The notes under the pieces are model-generated. The model was not told the origin of the DNA and ran no database searches. It saw only the letters and a list, made by a program, of their open reading frames with translations. A DNA stretch of 64,000 bases from Anaerolineales bacterium (GTDB taxonomy: Bacteria > Chloroflexota > Anaerolineae > Anaerolineales > Villigracilaceae), in contig JACKAW010000005.1 of the NCBI GenBank assembly GCA_020634885.1, positions 273,611 to 337,610 on the forward strand. The letters run 5' to 3'. Positions 40,894 through 48,650 of this stretch are shown piece by piece (within the stretch, counting starts at the first letter, position 1; every line of letters begins with the position of its first letter). Both the position numbers and the translations under genes were made by a program.

Positions 40894-42627
40894 ATGAGCG
40901 AAAAATATAAAAAATACCACGCAGCGAATCACACACTGCCACAACAAAGTTTTGCATGGAATCTTTACGGCGCAGGCATGGAAAGCATGGGCAAAGAAGG
41001 CAAGCCCGAACCATTCTCCATCCCTGAACCGAACGATGACCAAATTCTCGTTCGTATTGATACCGTCAGCATCTGTTTTTCAGACGTAAAAATTCTTAAG
41101 CAAGGCGGCAGTCATCCCAAACTCTACAATCGCAACCTCTCAGTTGACCCCACCCGCCTTGGGCATGAAGTTTCTCTGACCATCATCAAGGTTGGCAAGA
41201 ATCTTGCGGACAAATATCGCCCGGGCCAACGCCTGGCTGTGCAGCCCGATATCTACCAACAGGGCATGAGCACCGCCTACGGCTACACCATCCCCGGCGG
41301 ACTTGTCCAATATCACTGCATCGGCAAGGAAGTTCTCGAAACCGATGCGGGCGCTTGTCTCTTGCCAGTGGAAGAAGGCATGGGATACGCTGAGTCCGCA
41401 TTGTTGGAGCCGTGGGGATGTGTCGTGGCTGCCTACACTCAGCGCCGCAGGCTGGATCCGAAAACTGGTGGCACGATGTGGATCATTGGCAACGCTGACG
41501 ATTCATCCTTCACTTTCTCAAAGGGACTGGATGCCCCCGCCACGATCATTCTCACAGATGTGCCTGACTCGGTGAAGAAACTTGTCTCTGCCACCAACGC
41601 CAACATCATCGAGAAGAACAACGTCAGCGATTATGAGGCGTTGAGCAAAGAACTGACCGACGGCAAAGGCTTCGATGACATCGTCATGCTCAACCCGACT
41701 TCTTCCGAAACCGTTGGCAATGTCGCCCGCTTCATCGCCCGCCGCGGAACCTTGAACATCATTGGTACCAAACCTTTGGATGGATTGACCTCCGTTGACC
41801 TTGGTCGCCTGCACTACGATTACATCGCTTTCGTCGGCAATAACAGCACGGACATTGCTGCATCGTATGGCGAAGACCGCAACCGCTGCGAACTCCGCGC
41901 TGGCGGTGTGACTGTCTTCATCGGCGCAGGCGGACCAATGGGGCAGATGCACGTTCAACGTGCGCTCGAACTCCCCAACGGACCAAAAAACATCATCGCC
42001 ACCGAGATCAGCGACGAGCGCCTGCAAACCTTGGTCAACATGTTTGAGCCGCTCGCAAAGAAGAACGGACGCGATCTGTTCATCTTCAACCCAAATACCT
42101 CCAAACAAACCTTCCGTGATTTCGTTATGGAAGTTACCAAAGGACAAGGCGCAGATGATGTCGTCGTCAGCGTACCAGTTGCCGGTTTGATGGAAGAAGG
42201 CGATACTGTGATGAAGCAAGACGGCATGATGGTCTTATTCGCAGGTGTCCCCAACGGAACCATGGGCAAGGTCAATCTTAGCAATGTTTACCTTTCGAAT
42301 GCGCAGTATACTGGCACATCCGGCTTGACCATTGACGACCAAGCCTCGGTAATGGAACGCCGTATCGCAGGGACGTTATCGCCTGGTCGTTCAGTGGCAG
42401 CTATCGGCGGGATGGAGACCGCAGCGGAAGCGATTCAATCTGTGATGGATAGCAAATACCCGGGGAAGGTCGTCATCTTTCCGCAGATCCATAACCTGCC
42501 GCTTACCAGCCTCAAAGAGATGAAAGACCGCCTCCCCGAAGTTGCCGCCAAACTGGGGCAAGACCAAATGTGGACGAACGAAGCCGAAGAAGCGTTGATC
42601 GAAAAACTCTGGCAGGAACCCAAATAG
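40894..42627 (+). CDS. Unusual 577-residue MDR-family polyol-phosphate dehydrogenase, two Rossmann-like segments
   Basis: The N-terminus is a zinc-type MDR catalytic domain (ILVRIDTVSICFSDVKIL with Cys ligand, RLGHEVSLTIIKVG with His-Glu, and LEPWGCVVAAY). MDR enzymes are normally 340-420 residues. Here two Rossmann-like segments follow: residues ~190-325 (GGTMWIIGNADDSS, with a degenerate glycine loop) and residues ~328-470 (VTVFIGAGGPMGQMHVQRAL, with an intact loop and ADDVVVSVPVAGL). SorE/GatD-like enzymes are the closest type I can name; the operon predicts oxidation of a hexitol phosphate. The role of the extra segment is unknown. Confidence 0.8.
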   Translation: MSEKYKKYHAANHTLPQQSFAWNLYGAGMESMGKEGKPEPFSIPEPNDDQILVRIDTVSICFSDVKILKQGGSHPKLYNRNLSVDPTRLGHEVSLTIIKVGKNLADKYRPGQRLAVQPDIYQQGMSTAYGYTIPGGLVQYHCIGKEVLETDAGACLLPVEEGMGYAESALLEPWGCVVAAYTQRRRLDPKTGGTMWIIGNADDSSFTFSKGLDAPATIILTDVPDSVKKLVSATNANIIEKNNVSDYEALSKELTDGKGFDDIVMLNPTSSETVGNVARFIARRGTLNIIGTKPLDGLTSVDLGRLHYDYIAFVGNNSTDIAASYGEDRNRCELRAGGVTVFIGAGGPMGQMHVQRALELPNGPKNIIATEISDERLQTLVNMFEPLAKKNGRDLFIFNPNTSKQTFRDFVMEVTKGQGADDVVVSVPVAGLMEEGDTVMKQDGMMVLFAGVPNGTMGKVNLSNVYLSNAQYTGTSGLTIDDQASVMERRIAGTLSPGRSVAAIGGMETAAEAIQSVMDSKYPGKVVIFPQIHNLPLTSLKEMKDRLPEVAAKLGQDQMWTNEAEEALIEKLWQEPK

Positions 42628-42635
42628 GAGCCACC

Positions 42636-42980
42636 ATGCCGTACGACATTCATCAGGAAAAGCAGTACCCGCAGGCTGTACAAAATGTCCATACCGCGGC
42701 GGTAAAATCAGCAGAAACACTCAAAGGCAAGTTCCTTTCTTCTGCACCGGAGCAATACCGCTTTGAGGTCAAGTACGATAAAACCGTCCTCGGCAAGGTA
42801 TTGGGTGACCGCACCCAAATGACCTGCGTGGTCGTTGCGGATGGTGAAGGCAGCAAAGTCATCATCGACGCCTACCCGCTCGACGCCGTTGGGCGAAAGT
42901 TGATGTTTGGCGCGCGCGCAGGGGTCACCCAAACCATCATTAATTGGTTTCTCGAACAGTTGGAAAAAAATCTCTCTTAA
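42636..42980 (+). CDS. Hypothetical 114-residue protein in the PTS operon
   Basis: No family recognised. The sequence YRFEVKYDKTVLGKVLGDRTQMTCVVVADGEGSKVIIDAYPLD suggests alternating beta strands, ending in an amphipathic helix (TQTIINWFLEQLEKNL); it could be a START-like or small beta-sheet sensor. It sits 8 nt after the dehydrogenase with TAGGAG before the ATG and 12 nt before the kinase, so it belongs to the operon. The motif is quoted here in two parts: YRFEVKYDKTVLGKVLG and MTCVVVADGEG. Confidence 0.6.
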   Translation: MPYDIHQEKQYPQAVQNVHTAAVKSAETLKGKFLSSAPEQYRFEVKYDKTVLGKVLGDRTQMTCVVVADGEGSKVIIDAYPLDAVGRKLMFGARAGVTQTIINWFLEQLEKNLS

Positions 42981-42992
42981 CGTGGTTATCGA

Positions 42993-43931
42993 ATGAAAAT
43001 AGCAACCATCACTGTCAACCCCGCCATAGACCAAACCGTCTCAGTGGATGATTTTCAAGTCGGCAAAGTAAATCGCAGCCAATGGATGCGATTTGATGCA
43101 GGTGGAAAAGGTGTCAACGTCGCTTCCTTCCTTGCCGATTATGGGATGGATGTTGCCGTCACTGGCTTTCTTGGCGATGAAAATGCCGATGTCTTTGAGC
43201 GTCACTTTGCACGAAAAAACATAACAGACCGCTTCATTCGTGTGCCTGGAGAAACACGCATCAACATCAAGATCATGGATGAAACCAGCCAGGTTACAAC
43301 CGACTTGAATACGCCCGGACAAGCTCCCGGCGAGTATGCGGTCTCCCGTTTTTACGAACAGGTTGAGGCGATGATGGAAGCGTGCGAGTGTTTTGTCCTC
43401 TCCGGGAATTTGCAGGCAGGGCTTCCATCCACGTTTTATGCCGATCTCATCAAACTGCTTAAATCCAAAAAATGCCGCGTAGTTCTCGATACCAGCGGAG
43501 ATGCTCTCGCTGATTCCCTCAAGGCAGGACCCAACCTCATCAAGCCGAACATTCACGAACTCAGTGGGTTGGTGAACAAACCGCTCACCGAGATCAAAGA
43601 TGTGTACCGTTCTGCATCGTCCTTACTGAATGATGAAACGACGTTGGTGGTAGTTTCAATGGGTGCAAGCGGCGCGTTGTTCGTTGACAAAGACCAGGCG
43701 TTTGTTGCTCGTCCGCCTGACCTTCCGGTGAAATCCACGGTGGGTGCAGGTGACGCCATGGTGGCAGGTTTGGTGGCAGGCATCAATAAAAAACTGCCTC
43801 TACAAGATTGCGCTCGTCTGGCAACCGCATTTTCATTAAGCGCCGTCACCCGCCTGGGACGCGACCTGCCCAAACCAGAAGTGATCGAAGACTTCAAAAA
43901 ACAAGTCGCCATCGAACCGTTCAAAAAATAG
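42993..43931 (+). CDS. PfkB-family 1-phosphofructokinase / ketose-phosphate kinase
   Basis: 312 residues of the ribokinase fold. Substrate loop GGKGVNVASFLADYG, beta-lid region RINIKIMDETSQVTTDLN, phosphate-binding NIHELSGL, and catalytic GAGDAMVAGLVAG with the anion-hole Asp. The arrangement matches FruK/LacC-type kinases that phosphorylate fructose-1-P or tagatose-6-P to the bisphosphate. In this operon it should act after the dehydrogenase. Last gene before a strong terminator. Confidence 0.9.
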   Translation: MKIATITVNPAIDQTVSVDDFQVGKVNRSQWMRFDAGGKGVNVASFLADYGMDVAVTGFLGDENADVFERHFARKNITDRFIRVPGETRINIKIMDETSQVTTDLNTPGQAPGEYAVSRFYEQVEAMMEACECFVLSGNLQAGLPSTFYADLIKLLKSKKCRVVLDTSGDALADSLKAGPNLIKPNIHELSGLVNKPLTEIKDVYRSASSLLNDETTLVVVSMGASGALFVDKDQAFVARPPDLPVKSTVGAGDAMVAGLVAGINKKLPLQDCARLATAFSLSAVTRLGRDLPKPEVIEDFKKQVAIEPFKK

Positions 43932-43939
43932 AAAGCCTT

Positions 43940-43970
43940 AAAATCCCCATCCGTAAGGGTGGGGATTTTT
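43940..43970 (+). terminator. Terminator of the PTS operon
   Basis: AAATCCCCATCC pairs with GGGTGGGGATTT (one wobble) around GTAA, followed by T residues. Confidence 0.8.
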
Positions 43971-43974
43971 GTTT

Positions 43975-43980
43975 TACAAT
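43975..43980 (+). promoter_or_regulatory. -10 box TACAAT before the OleD-like gene
   Basis: TACAAT ends 6 nt before ATG 43987 and directly follows the terminator; no ribosome site is present: probable leaderless promoter. Confidence 0.45.
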
Positions 43981-43986
43981 CGACGG

Positions 43987-44973
43987 ATGAAAACCCTCGT
44001 CACTGGCGCCACCGGATTTGTAGGCGGTGCACTCACTCATAGACTTCACAGCATGGGCTGGGATGTCACTGCCCTTGGGCGCAACCCCGCGAAATTGAAT
44101 CAACTGGAAGATGGTGGCATCCGCGTGGTGCGCGCGGATATTTCCAAAAAGGATGAAGTGAACGCCTCCTTCTCCGACTTTGACCTGGTCTTTCACTGCG
44201 CGGCTTTACCCTCACCCTGGGGCAGATTCGAAACGTTCTACCAAGCCAACGTGATCGGCACTCGCAATATCGTGAATGCCTGTCTTGAAAAAAATGTAAA
44301 GCGCCTGGTATATGTTTCTACCCCCAGCCTTTACTTTGATTACAACTCGCGCATGGGTGTAAAAGAAAACGACCCATTGCCTGAACCCATCAGCCACTAT
44401 GCCCATACCAAACTTCTGGCTGAAGAAGAAGTGGACAAAGGCTCGGCACAAGGACTCGCTGTCGTGTCTATTCGTCCGCGCGCGTTGTTTGGTGAAGGTG
44501 ATACCGTTATCTTTCCGCGTTTGCTGTCTCGGCTCAAGACCGGCAGATTGCCCATTCTTGGCGACGGTGAGAACATGGTAGACCTCACCTACATCCAAAA
44601 CGTAGTGGATGCTCTTTTACTTTGTGCTGAATCCCCAAAAAGTACACTTGGTAAAAAATACAATATCTCCAACGGCGAGCCTGTCAAAATTTGGGGGCTG
44701 GTCAACCGCATTTGTGATGAACTTGGTTTCCCACATCCCAGCCGTAAAATTTCGCGCAATGCCGCTCATTACGTTGGCGGCGCTTTTGAATTTTTATATT
44801 CCCTCATCCCTTACAGCCCCGAACCGCCGCTCACGCGCATGTCTGTCAGTATGTTGGCAAACAGCACCACACTTGATATTTCAGCCGCAAAGAACGAACT
44901 TGGCTATCAACCCAAAATCTCGGTTGAAGAAGGCGTGCAGCGTTTTCTAAAATGGTGGAAGGAAACAAATTAA
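43987..44973 (+). CDS. NAD(P)-dependent extended SDR, OleD/3-beta-HSD-like
   Basis: 328 residues. NAD-binding TGATGFVGGALTHRL, then FHCAALPSPWGRFETFYQANVIGT, catalytic serine region VYVSTPSLYF, and YAHTKLLAEE giving the YxxxK pair. The SPSLYF-type strand and W-G-x-x-x-x-F/Y in the second motif are typical of OleD and 3-beta-hydroxysteroid-like reductases. In head-to-head hydrocarbon synthesis OleD reduces the 2-alkyl-3-ketoacid to the beta-hydroxy acid that OleC closes. A sugar-epimerase role is the alternative. First gene of a plus-strand cluster ending at 49796. Confidence 0.78.
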   Translation: MKTLVTGATGFVGGALTHRLHSMGWDVTALGRNPAKLNQLEDGGIRVVRADISKKDEVNASFSDFDLVFHCAALPSPWGRFETFYQANVIGTRNIVNACLEKNVKRLVYVSTPSLYFDYNSRMGVKENDPLPEPISHYAHTKLLAEEEVDKGSAQGLAVVSIRPRALFGEGDTVIFPRLLSRLKTGRLPILGDGENMVDLTYIQNVVDALLLCAESPKSTLGKKYNISNGEPVKIWGLVNRICDELGFPHPSRKISRNAAHYVGGAFEFLYSLIPYSPEPPLTRMSVSMLANSTTLDISAAKNELGYQPKISVEEGVQRFLKWWKETN

Positions 44974-45047
44974 CCACGAAGGGTCACAAAGGGTCACGAC
45001 GATTTTGCTCTTCCCTTTGTGCTCCTTCGTGACACTTTGTGGTGAAA
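44973..45047. repeat. Palindromic repeat (ACGAAGG/CACAAAGG type)
   Basis: AACCACGAAGGGTCACAAAG and, inverted, CCTTCGTGACACTTTGTGGT flank a T-rich loop. It is related to the elements around GxxExxY at 56644 and 57178. Confidence 0.6.
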
Positions 45048-45050
45048 AAA

Positions 45051-45890
45051 ATGAAAATCAACATTCTCCATGCAGGCTACTGCACATCCCCTGAACACCT
45101 TGCCATTGAAGATGGACGTTGGAAGACCATTCACTTTCCCGCCATGTTCGCGCTATTGCGCCACCCAAAATTTGGCGCCATGCTTTTTGATACGGGCTAT
45201 TCCTACCGTTTCTTCGATGAGACGAAAAAATTCCCCAAACGTCTCTACCGCTGGATGACCCCCGTCCACCTCAAAGAAGAGGATTTGGTCGTCAATCAAC
45301 TTGCAGCCTTCAACCTGCGCCCGCAGGATGTTTCTCACGTTTTCATCTCCCACTTCCACGCGGACCATACCGGCTCGCTCTGCGATTTGCCGAAATCACG
45401 CTATGTGTATTTACCCCATGCGTATTCTCATCTCCGCAACCTGCCGCCCGAAGAGGATATGAAACACGCTTTCCTGCGCGGACAGATCCCCACCGATTTT
45501 GATACCCGCTCACAAGAAGTGGATATGACCAAACCGGTTCTGCTCTCAGAAGAATACACACCCTTCAAAACCGGCTACGACTTGCTCGGCGATGGTTCCA
45601 TCATCGGTGTGGAGTTGCCCGGTCATGCGCATGGACAGATGGGAATCTTCGCACGAGATGACGATGATAAATTGTTCTTCTTCGTGGCAGATGCGGTATG
45701 GCTCAAACGCTCCATTGTGGAGAATCGTCCGCCGCACAAAATGGCGAATATGTTGTTCTCTGACCCGGCTGTCTACCGTGAAACGCTGGGACAGTTACAC
45801 ACATATTACAAGACTCACCCAAACACCATTGTTGTGCCATCTCATTGTGAAGAAACGATCTCACAACTCAACCATTCTGGTGGCAAATGA
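45051..45890 (+). CDS. Metallo-beta-lactamase-fold hydrolase (lactonase-like)
   Basis: 279 residues. The zinc site is FISHFHADHTGSL (HxHxDH), with later ligands in GHAHGQMGIF, FVADAVW and VVPSHCE. The opening LHAGYCTSPEHLAIE and MLFDTGYSYRF resemble N-acyl-homoserine-lactonase-type proteins. Substrate unknown; adjacency to OleD-like and KAS III genes raises lactone or thioester hydrolysis. The ATG at 45051 lies at the edge of a palindromic repeat. Its stop overlaps the next gene by 4 nt (ATGA). Confidence 0.85.
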   Translation: MKINILHAGYCTSPEHLAIEDGRWKTIHFPAMFALLRHPKFGAMLFDTGYSYRFFDETKKFPKRLYRWMTPVHLKEEDLVVNQLAAFNLRPQDVSHVFISHFHADHTGSLCDLPKSRYVYLPHAYSHLRNLPPEEDMKHAFLRGQIPTDFDTRSQEVDMTKPVLLSEEYTPFKTGYDLLGDGSIIGVELPGHAHGQMGIFARDDDDKLFFFVADAVWLKRSIVENRPPHKMANMLFSDPAVYRETLGQLHTYYKTHPNTIVVPSHCEETISQLNHSGGK

Positions 45891-46354
45891 AAAAAAGCAG
45901 GGTTATTGTTTTTTGTATCACATGCCTGTTCTTGTTTGCTTGCAATGCAGGTCTCGAACCGACTGCACTGCCCACTTCTCCTGTCTCACTTGATGCGTCA
46001 AAAGTGTATATCGAAGGGAAACTTAGATGGGGCGGAGCGCTGGGCAATGTGCCTGTTGAGCTGTATGTGATTGAAAGCTCAGAGGTATATGCCTCTGTTA
46101 CAACCAATGCGGACGGAAGTTTTTCATTCCCCGCCCTTGACCCAATCACCCCTGGCTTTGCCTTCAATATCGCCGTCCCTGTAAGTAATTGGAAATGTTC
46201 ACAGCCAGTTCCGCTGGGACAAACCTGGTTCAAGTCTGCACGGGCATTTCAGGTAGCTGAAAATCAGGTCAATATCTCCATGATCAGTGATGCGGAAAAG
46301 GAAATTCGCACTGGTGAGATTATTTTAATAAATATCGACTTGCAATGCCCATAA
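45887..46354 (+). CDS. Small lipoprotein with carboxypeptidase-regulatory-like beta domain
   Basis: 155 residues. Signal peptide with lipobox FLFACNAG, then a single beta-sandwich reminiscent of CarboxypepD_reg-like or prealbumin folds (YIEGKLRWGGALGNVPVELYV and TTNADGSFSFPALDP). Probably exported and membrane-anchored. It overlaps the hydrolase by 4 nt upstream and shares TAATG with the next gene, so it is translated as part of the cluster. Its presence suggests part of the pathway acts at the cell surface. The first motif is quoted as GKLRWGGALGNVPVELYV. Confidence 0.75.
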   Translation: MKKSRVIVFCITCLFLFACNAGLEPTALPTSPVSLDASKVYIEGKLRWGGALGNVPVELYVIESSEVYASVTTNADGSFSFPALDPITPGFAFNIAVPVSNWKCSQPVPLGQTWFKSARAFQVAENQVNISMISDAEKEIRTGEIILINIDLQCP

Positions 46355-47490
46355 TGCAACCGCAACTCTTCACCCGCGAGAATATCCATTCGCTGACTTT
46401 CCCCTCTACAGCAGATGGTGATTATGCTTGCCGCTATCTCATCCCGTTGATGACTGGCGACCCGCAGAAATATATAGCCAATGTACATAACACACAGTTG
46501 ATGGCGGTCAAAGTGAGCGAGACGATCTTCCCCATCACCGTTACGGACTTTCACCCGCTGAACACCTACACCGTTTCACCGTACAGCCATTATGTTTCGT
46601 ATGGCGCGTACGAAGAAGTGAAGCATCTTAATAACCGTTTTGCTGAAATTGCGGCAAAGGCGGTGATGACCCCCGTCGCTGTGTTTTTTAAATACGCTGA
46701 GTTGGATAAAGTTGTCTTCGTAAATAACTATCTATTGTCTACGAATTTGTATCCGTCAGTAAACAGCGACCAGTTATCGGCGTTGAGTGAGGCGCTCGTC
46801 CGCTGGTTCCCAGACCGTGCCATCGTCTTCCGCTCGGTGGACCAGAAAAAAAATCCGCATGTTTATCAGACGCTCGAAGAACTCGGCTATGACCTTGTGT
46901 TGAGCCGTCAGGTTTGGTATATGGACCCGGTGGAAGCCTTGAAGACCCGTCAGTGCAAAGAAGATGCGCGGGTGTTGCGAAAAAACGGTTATGAAGTGGT
47001 GAGCGGAAATGAGTTAAGCGACGATGAACTGCATCGCGCTGTGGAACTGTATAACCTGCTATATTTGCAAAAATATTCTTTTTACAACCCGCAATTTACG
47101 TTTGAATTCATCAAACTTGCCCGTGATGCAGAAACCCTGCACCTGTACGGACTTAAGAAGGATGGACGATTGAACGCCATTATGGGATTCTTCATCCGCA
47201 ACGGCGTCATGACCCAGCCGCTGTTCGGATATGACACATCGCTTCCGTTGGATGAGGGGTTATATCGTTTACTCACGTTGGTTACTTTGCAGGAAGGCGT
47301 AAAGCGCGGATTGCTTGTAAATGCCAGTGGTGGGGTGGGTAAGTTCAAAAAAGCGCGCGGGGGTGAGGCGGTAACGGAGTACAACGCGGTTTTTACGAAG
47401 CACCTGCCGAAGAGACGGCAACTACCGTGGAAGTTGATCGGCAAAGTGTCGAATGTGGCGATCCCGTATTTTAAGAAGATGGATTTTTAG
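46354..47490 (+). CDS. GNAT/FemAB-like acyltransferase-domain protein
   Basis: 378 residues. The C-terminal half (residues ~190-370) has a GNAT-like layout: VRLxRKNGYEVVSGNEL, the YNLLYLQKYSFYNPQF helix and YGLKKDGRLNAIMGFFIRNG strand pair, then a basic C-terminus. I cannot name the exact family; FemX/BioF2-like peptidyl or acyl transferases are the nearest. The N-terminal part is unlike any domain I recognise. ATG 46354 overlaps the lipoprotein stop by one nucleotide. Context with ketoacyl synthase and ATP-grasp genes suggests acyl or aminoacyl transfer in a small-molecule or lipid pathway. Confidence 0.6.
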   Translation: MQPQLFTRENIHSLTFPSTADGDYACRYLIPLMTGDPQKYIANVHNTQLMAVKVSETIFPITVTDFHPLNTYTVSPYSHYVSYGAYEEVKHLNNRFAEIAAKAVMTPVAVFFKYAELDKVVFVNNYLLSTNLYPSVNSDQLSALSEALVRWFPDRAIVFRSVDQKKNPHVYQTLEELGYDLVLSRQVWYMDPVEALKTRQCKEDARVLRKNGYEVVSGNELSDDELHRAVELYNLLYLQKYSFYNPQFTFEFIKLARDAETLHLYGLKKDGRLNAIMGFFIRNGVMTQPLFGYDTSLPLDEGLYRLLTLVTLQEGVKRGLLVNASGGVGKFKKARGGEAVTEYNAVFTKHLPKRRQLPWKLIGKVSNVAIPYFKKMDF

Positions 47491-47500
47491 TTTAAATTAT

Positions 47501-47572
47501 GTCATTGCGACGAAGCAATCTCCTCATAACAGAAGATTGCTTCGGGCGAAAGAACATCGCCCTCGCAATGAC
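47501..47572. repeat. REP-like repeat family A copy 3
   Basis: GTCATTGCGACGAAGCAATC at one end and CCCTCGCAATGAC at the other, with AGATTGCTTCGGGC inside. It lies between the GNAT-like and KAS III genes. Confidence 0.75.
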
Positions 47573-47589
47573 GAAAACAAGGAGCCTTC

Positions 47590-48585
47590 ATGCAGGTAAA
47601 CATTCCCCTCAAAATTATTGGTTTGGGAAGATATTTGCCCAAGCGGGTTGTGCCCAGTTCTGAGCTTGAAACCCTGTGCGGACTTTCCGCCGGTTGGGTA
47701 GAGCGGCGCAATGGGGTGCGTGAGCGCCGCTGGGTGACAGATGAAACCTCCTCGTTCATGTCTGCCGAGGCAGCACGTGAAGCGTTGGATGAGGCGAAGT
47801 TGAAACCTAACCAACTTGATCTCATCATCAACGCCTCTGGCACGGGCGAGCAGGCAATACCCGATACGGGGGTCTTGATTCAGCGTCAGCTTGGTTTGGG
47901 CGCTTCGGGCATTCCGGCGATGACGGTTCATACCACCTGCCTCAGTTTTGTGGCAGGCATGGACGTGGCTTCAAACTTTATTCACAGCGGACGCTATAAA
48001 AATATTTTGATATGCAGTGCCGATGTGGCTTCGTGCGGCATTAACCCCAAGGAACCTGAATCGGCTTCGTTGGTGGGTGATGCGGCGGCGGCTGTGGTGG
48101 TCACTCGCGCCGAGGTGGGCGACGCCTCGAAAATTCATCATTCGCATTTCAAGTCATTTGGTGATGGCGCGTACCTCACCACCATTATGGGCGGCGGCTC
48201 GCGTTTGCATCCGCGTTTTACGGGGCACAACCCCGAAGATGACCTTTTCCACATGGATGGTCCCGCTGTGTTGCGCATGGTGCGCGGCATTGCTCATGAA
48301 TTTTTGGATGAGTTGTACCCGGGTCTTTCCAAAGGCATGTTGGATATTGATGCCATCGTTCCGCACCAGGCCAGCAAGGTGGGATTGATGATGTTGGAGC
48401 GCTTCGGCTGGAAGGATGAGAAAATTATCAAGACGATTGAAACGCTGGGTAATTGTGTGGCGGCTTCTATCCCTGTTACGCTTTATCAGGGTGTACGCGA
48501 TGGACGGATTCAACGCGGCGATAAGGTGCTGTTGGTGGGCACGGGTGCGGGCTTGTCTATTGGCGGCATGGTGTTGACGTTTTGA
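47590..48585 (+). CDS. 3-oxoacyl-ACP synthase III-like enzyme (OleA/KAS III fold)
   Basis: 331 residues of the thiolase fold. Catalytic Cys in VHTTCLSFVAGMDVA, His in AIVPHQASKVG, Asn in LGNCVAASIPV: a complete Cys-His-Asn triad. The N-terminus GLGRYLPKRVV and GVRERRW are usual for KAS III. TTCLSF replaces the AACSGF/ of housekeeping FabH, placing it in a secondary-metabolism branch; OleA-type acyl-acyl condensation is plausible but not proven. Neighbouring ligase, reductase and ATP-grasp genes fit a biosynthetic cluster. Confidence 0.85.
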   Translation: MQVNIPLKIIGLGRYLPKRVVPSSELETLCGLSAGWVERRNGVRERRWVTDETSSFMSAEAAREALDEAKLKPNQLDLIINASGTGEQAIPDTGVLIQRQLGLGASGIPAMTVHTTCLSFVAGMDVASNFIHSGRYKNILICSADVASCGINPKEPESASLVGDAAAAVVVTRAEVGDASKIHHSHFKSFGDGAYLTTIMGGGSRLHPRFTGHNPEDDLFHMDGPAVLRMVRGIAHEFLDELYPGLSKGMLDIDAIVPHQASKVGLMMLERFGWKDEKIIKTIETLGNCVAASIPVTLYQGVRDGRIQRGDKVLLVGTGAGLSIGGMVLTF

Positions 48586-48589
48586 TTGG

Positions 48590-48645
48590 GTAGGGAATGG
48601 GCTTGCCCCATTCCTCTATTGGAACGGGGTAAACCCGTTCCCTAC
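48590..48645. repeat. Palindromic repeat family B copy 1 (GTAGGGA...TCCCTAC)
   Basis: GTAGGGAATGGG and CCCGTTCCCTAC are inverted ends; inner arms are GGGCTTGCCCC and GGGGTAAACCC. A second copy is at 57855-57934. Confidence 0.65.
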
Positions 48646-48650
48646 AGAAT

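Noticed and set aside
41518..42219. Long antisense frame (233 codons) opposite the MDR dehydrogenase
   Set aside because: It lies wholly within a well-supported gene in the PTS operon, has no ribosome site and shows no domain; a codon-bias shadow.
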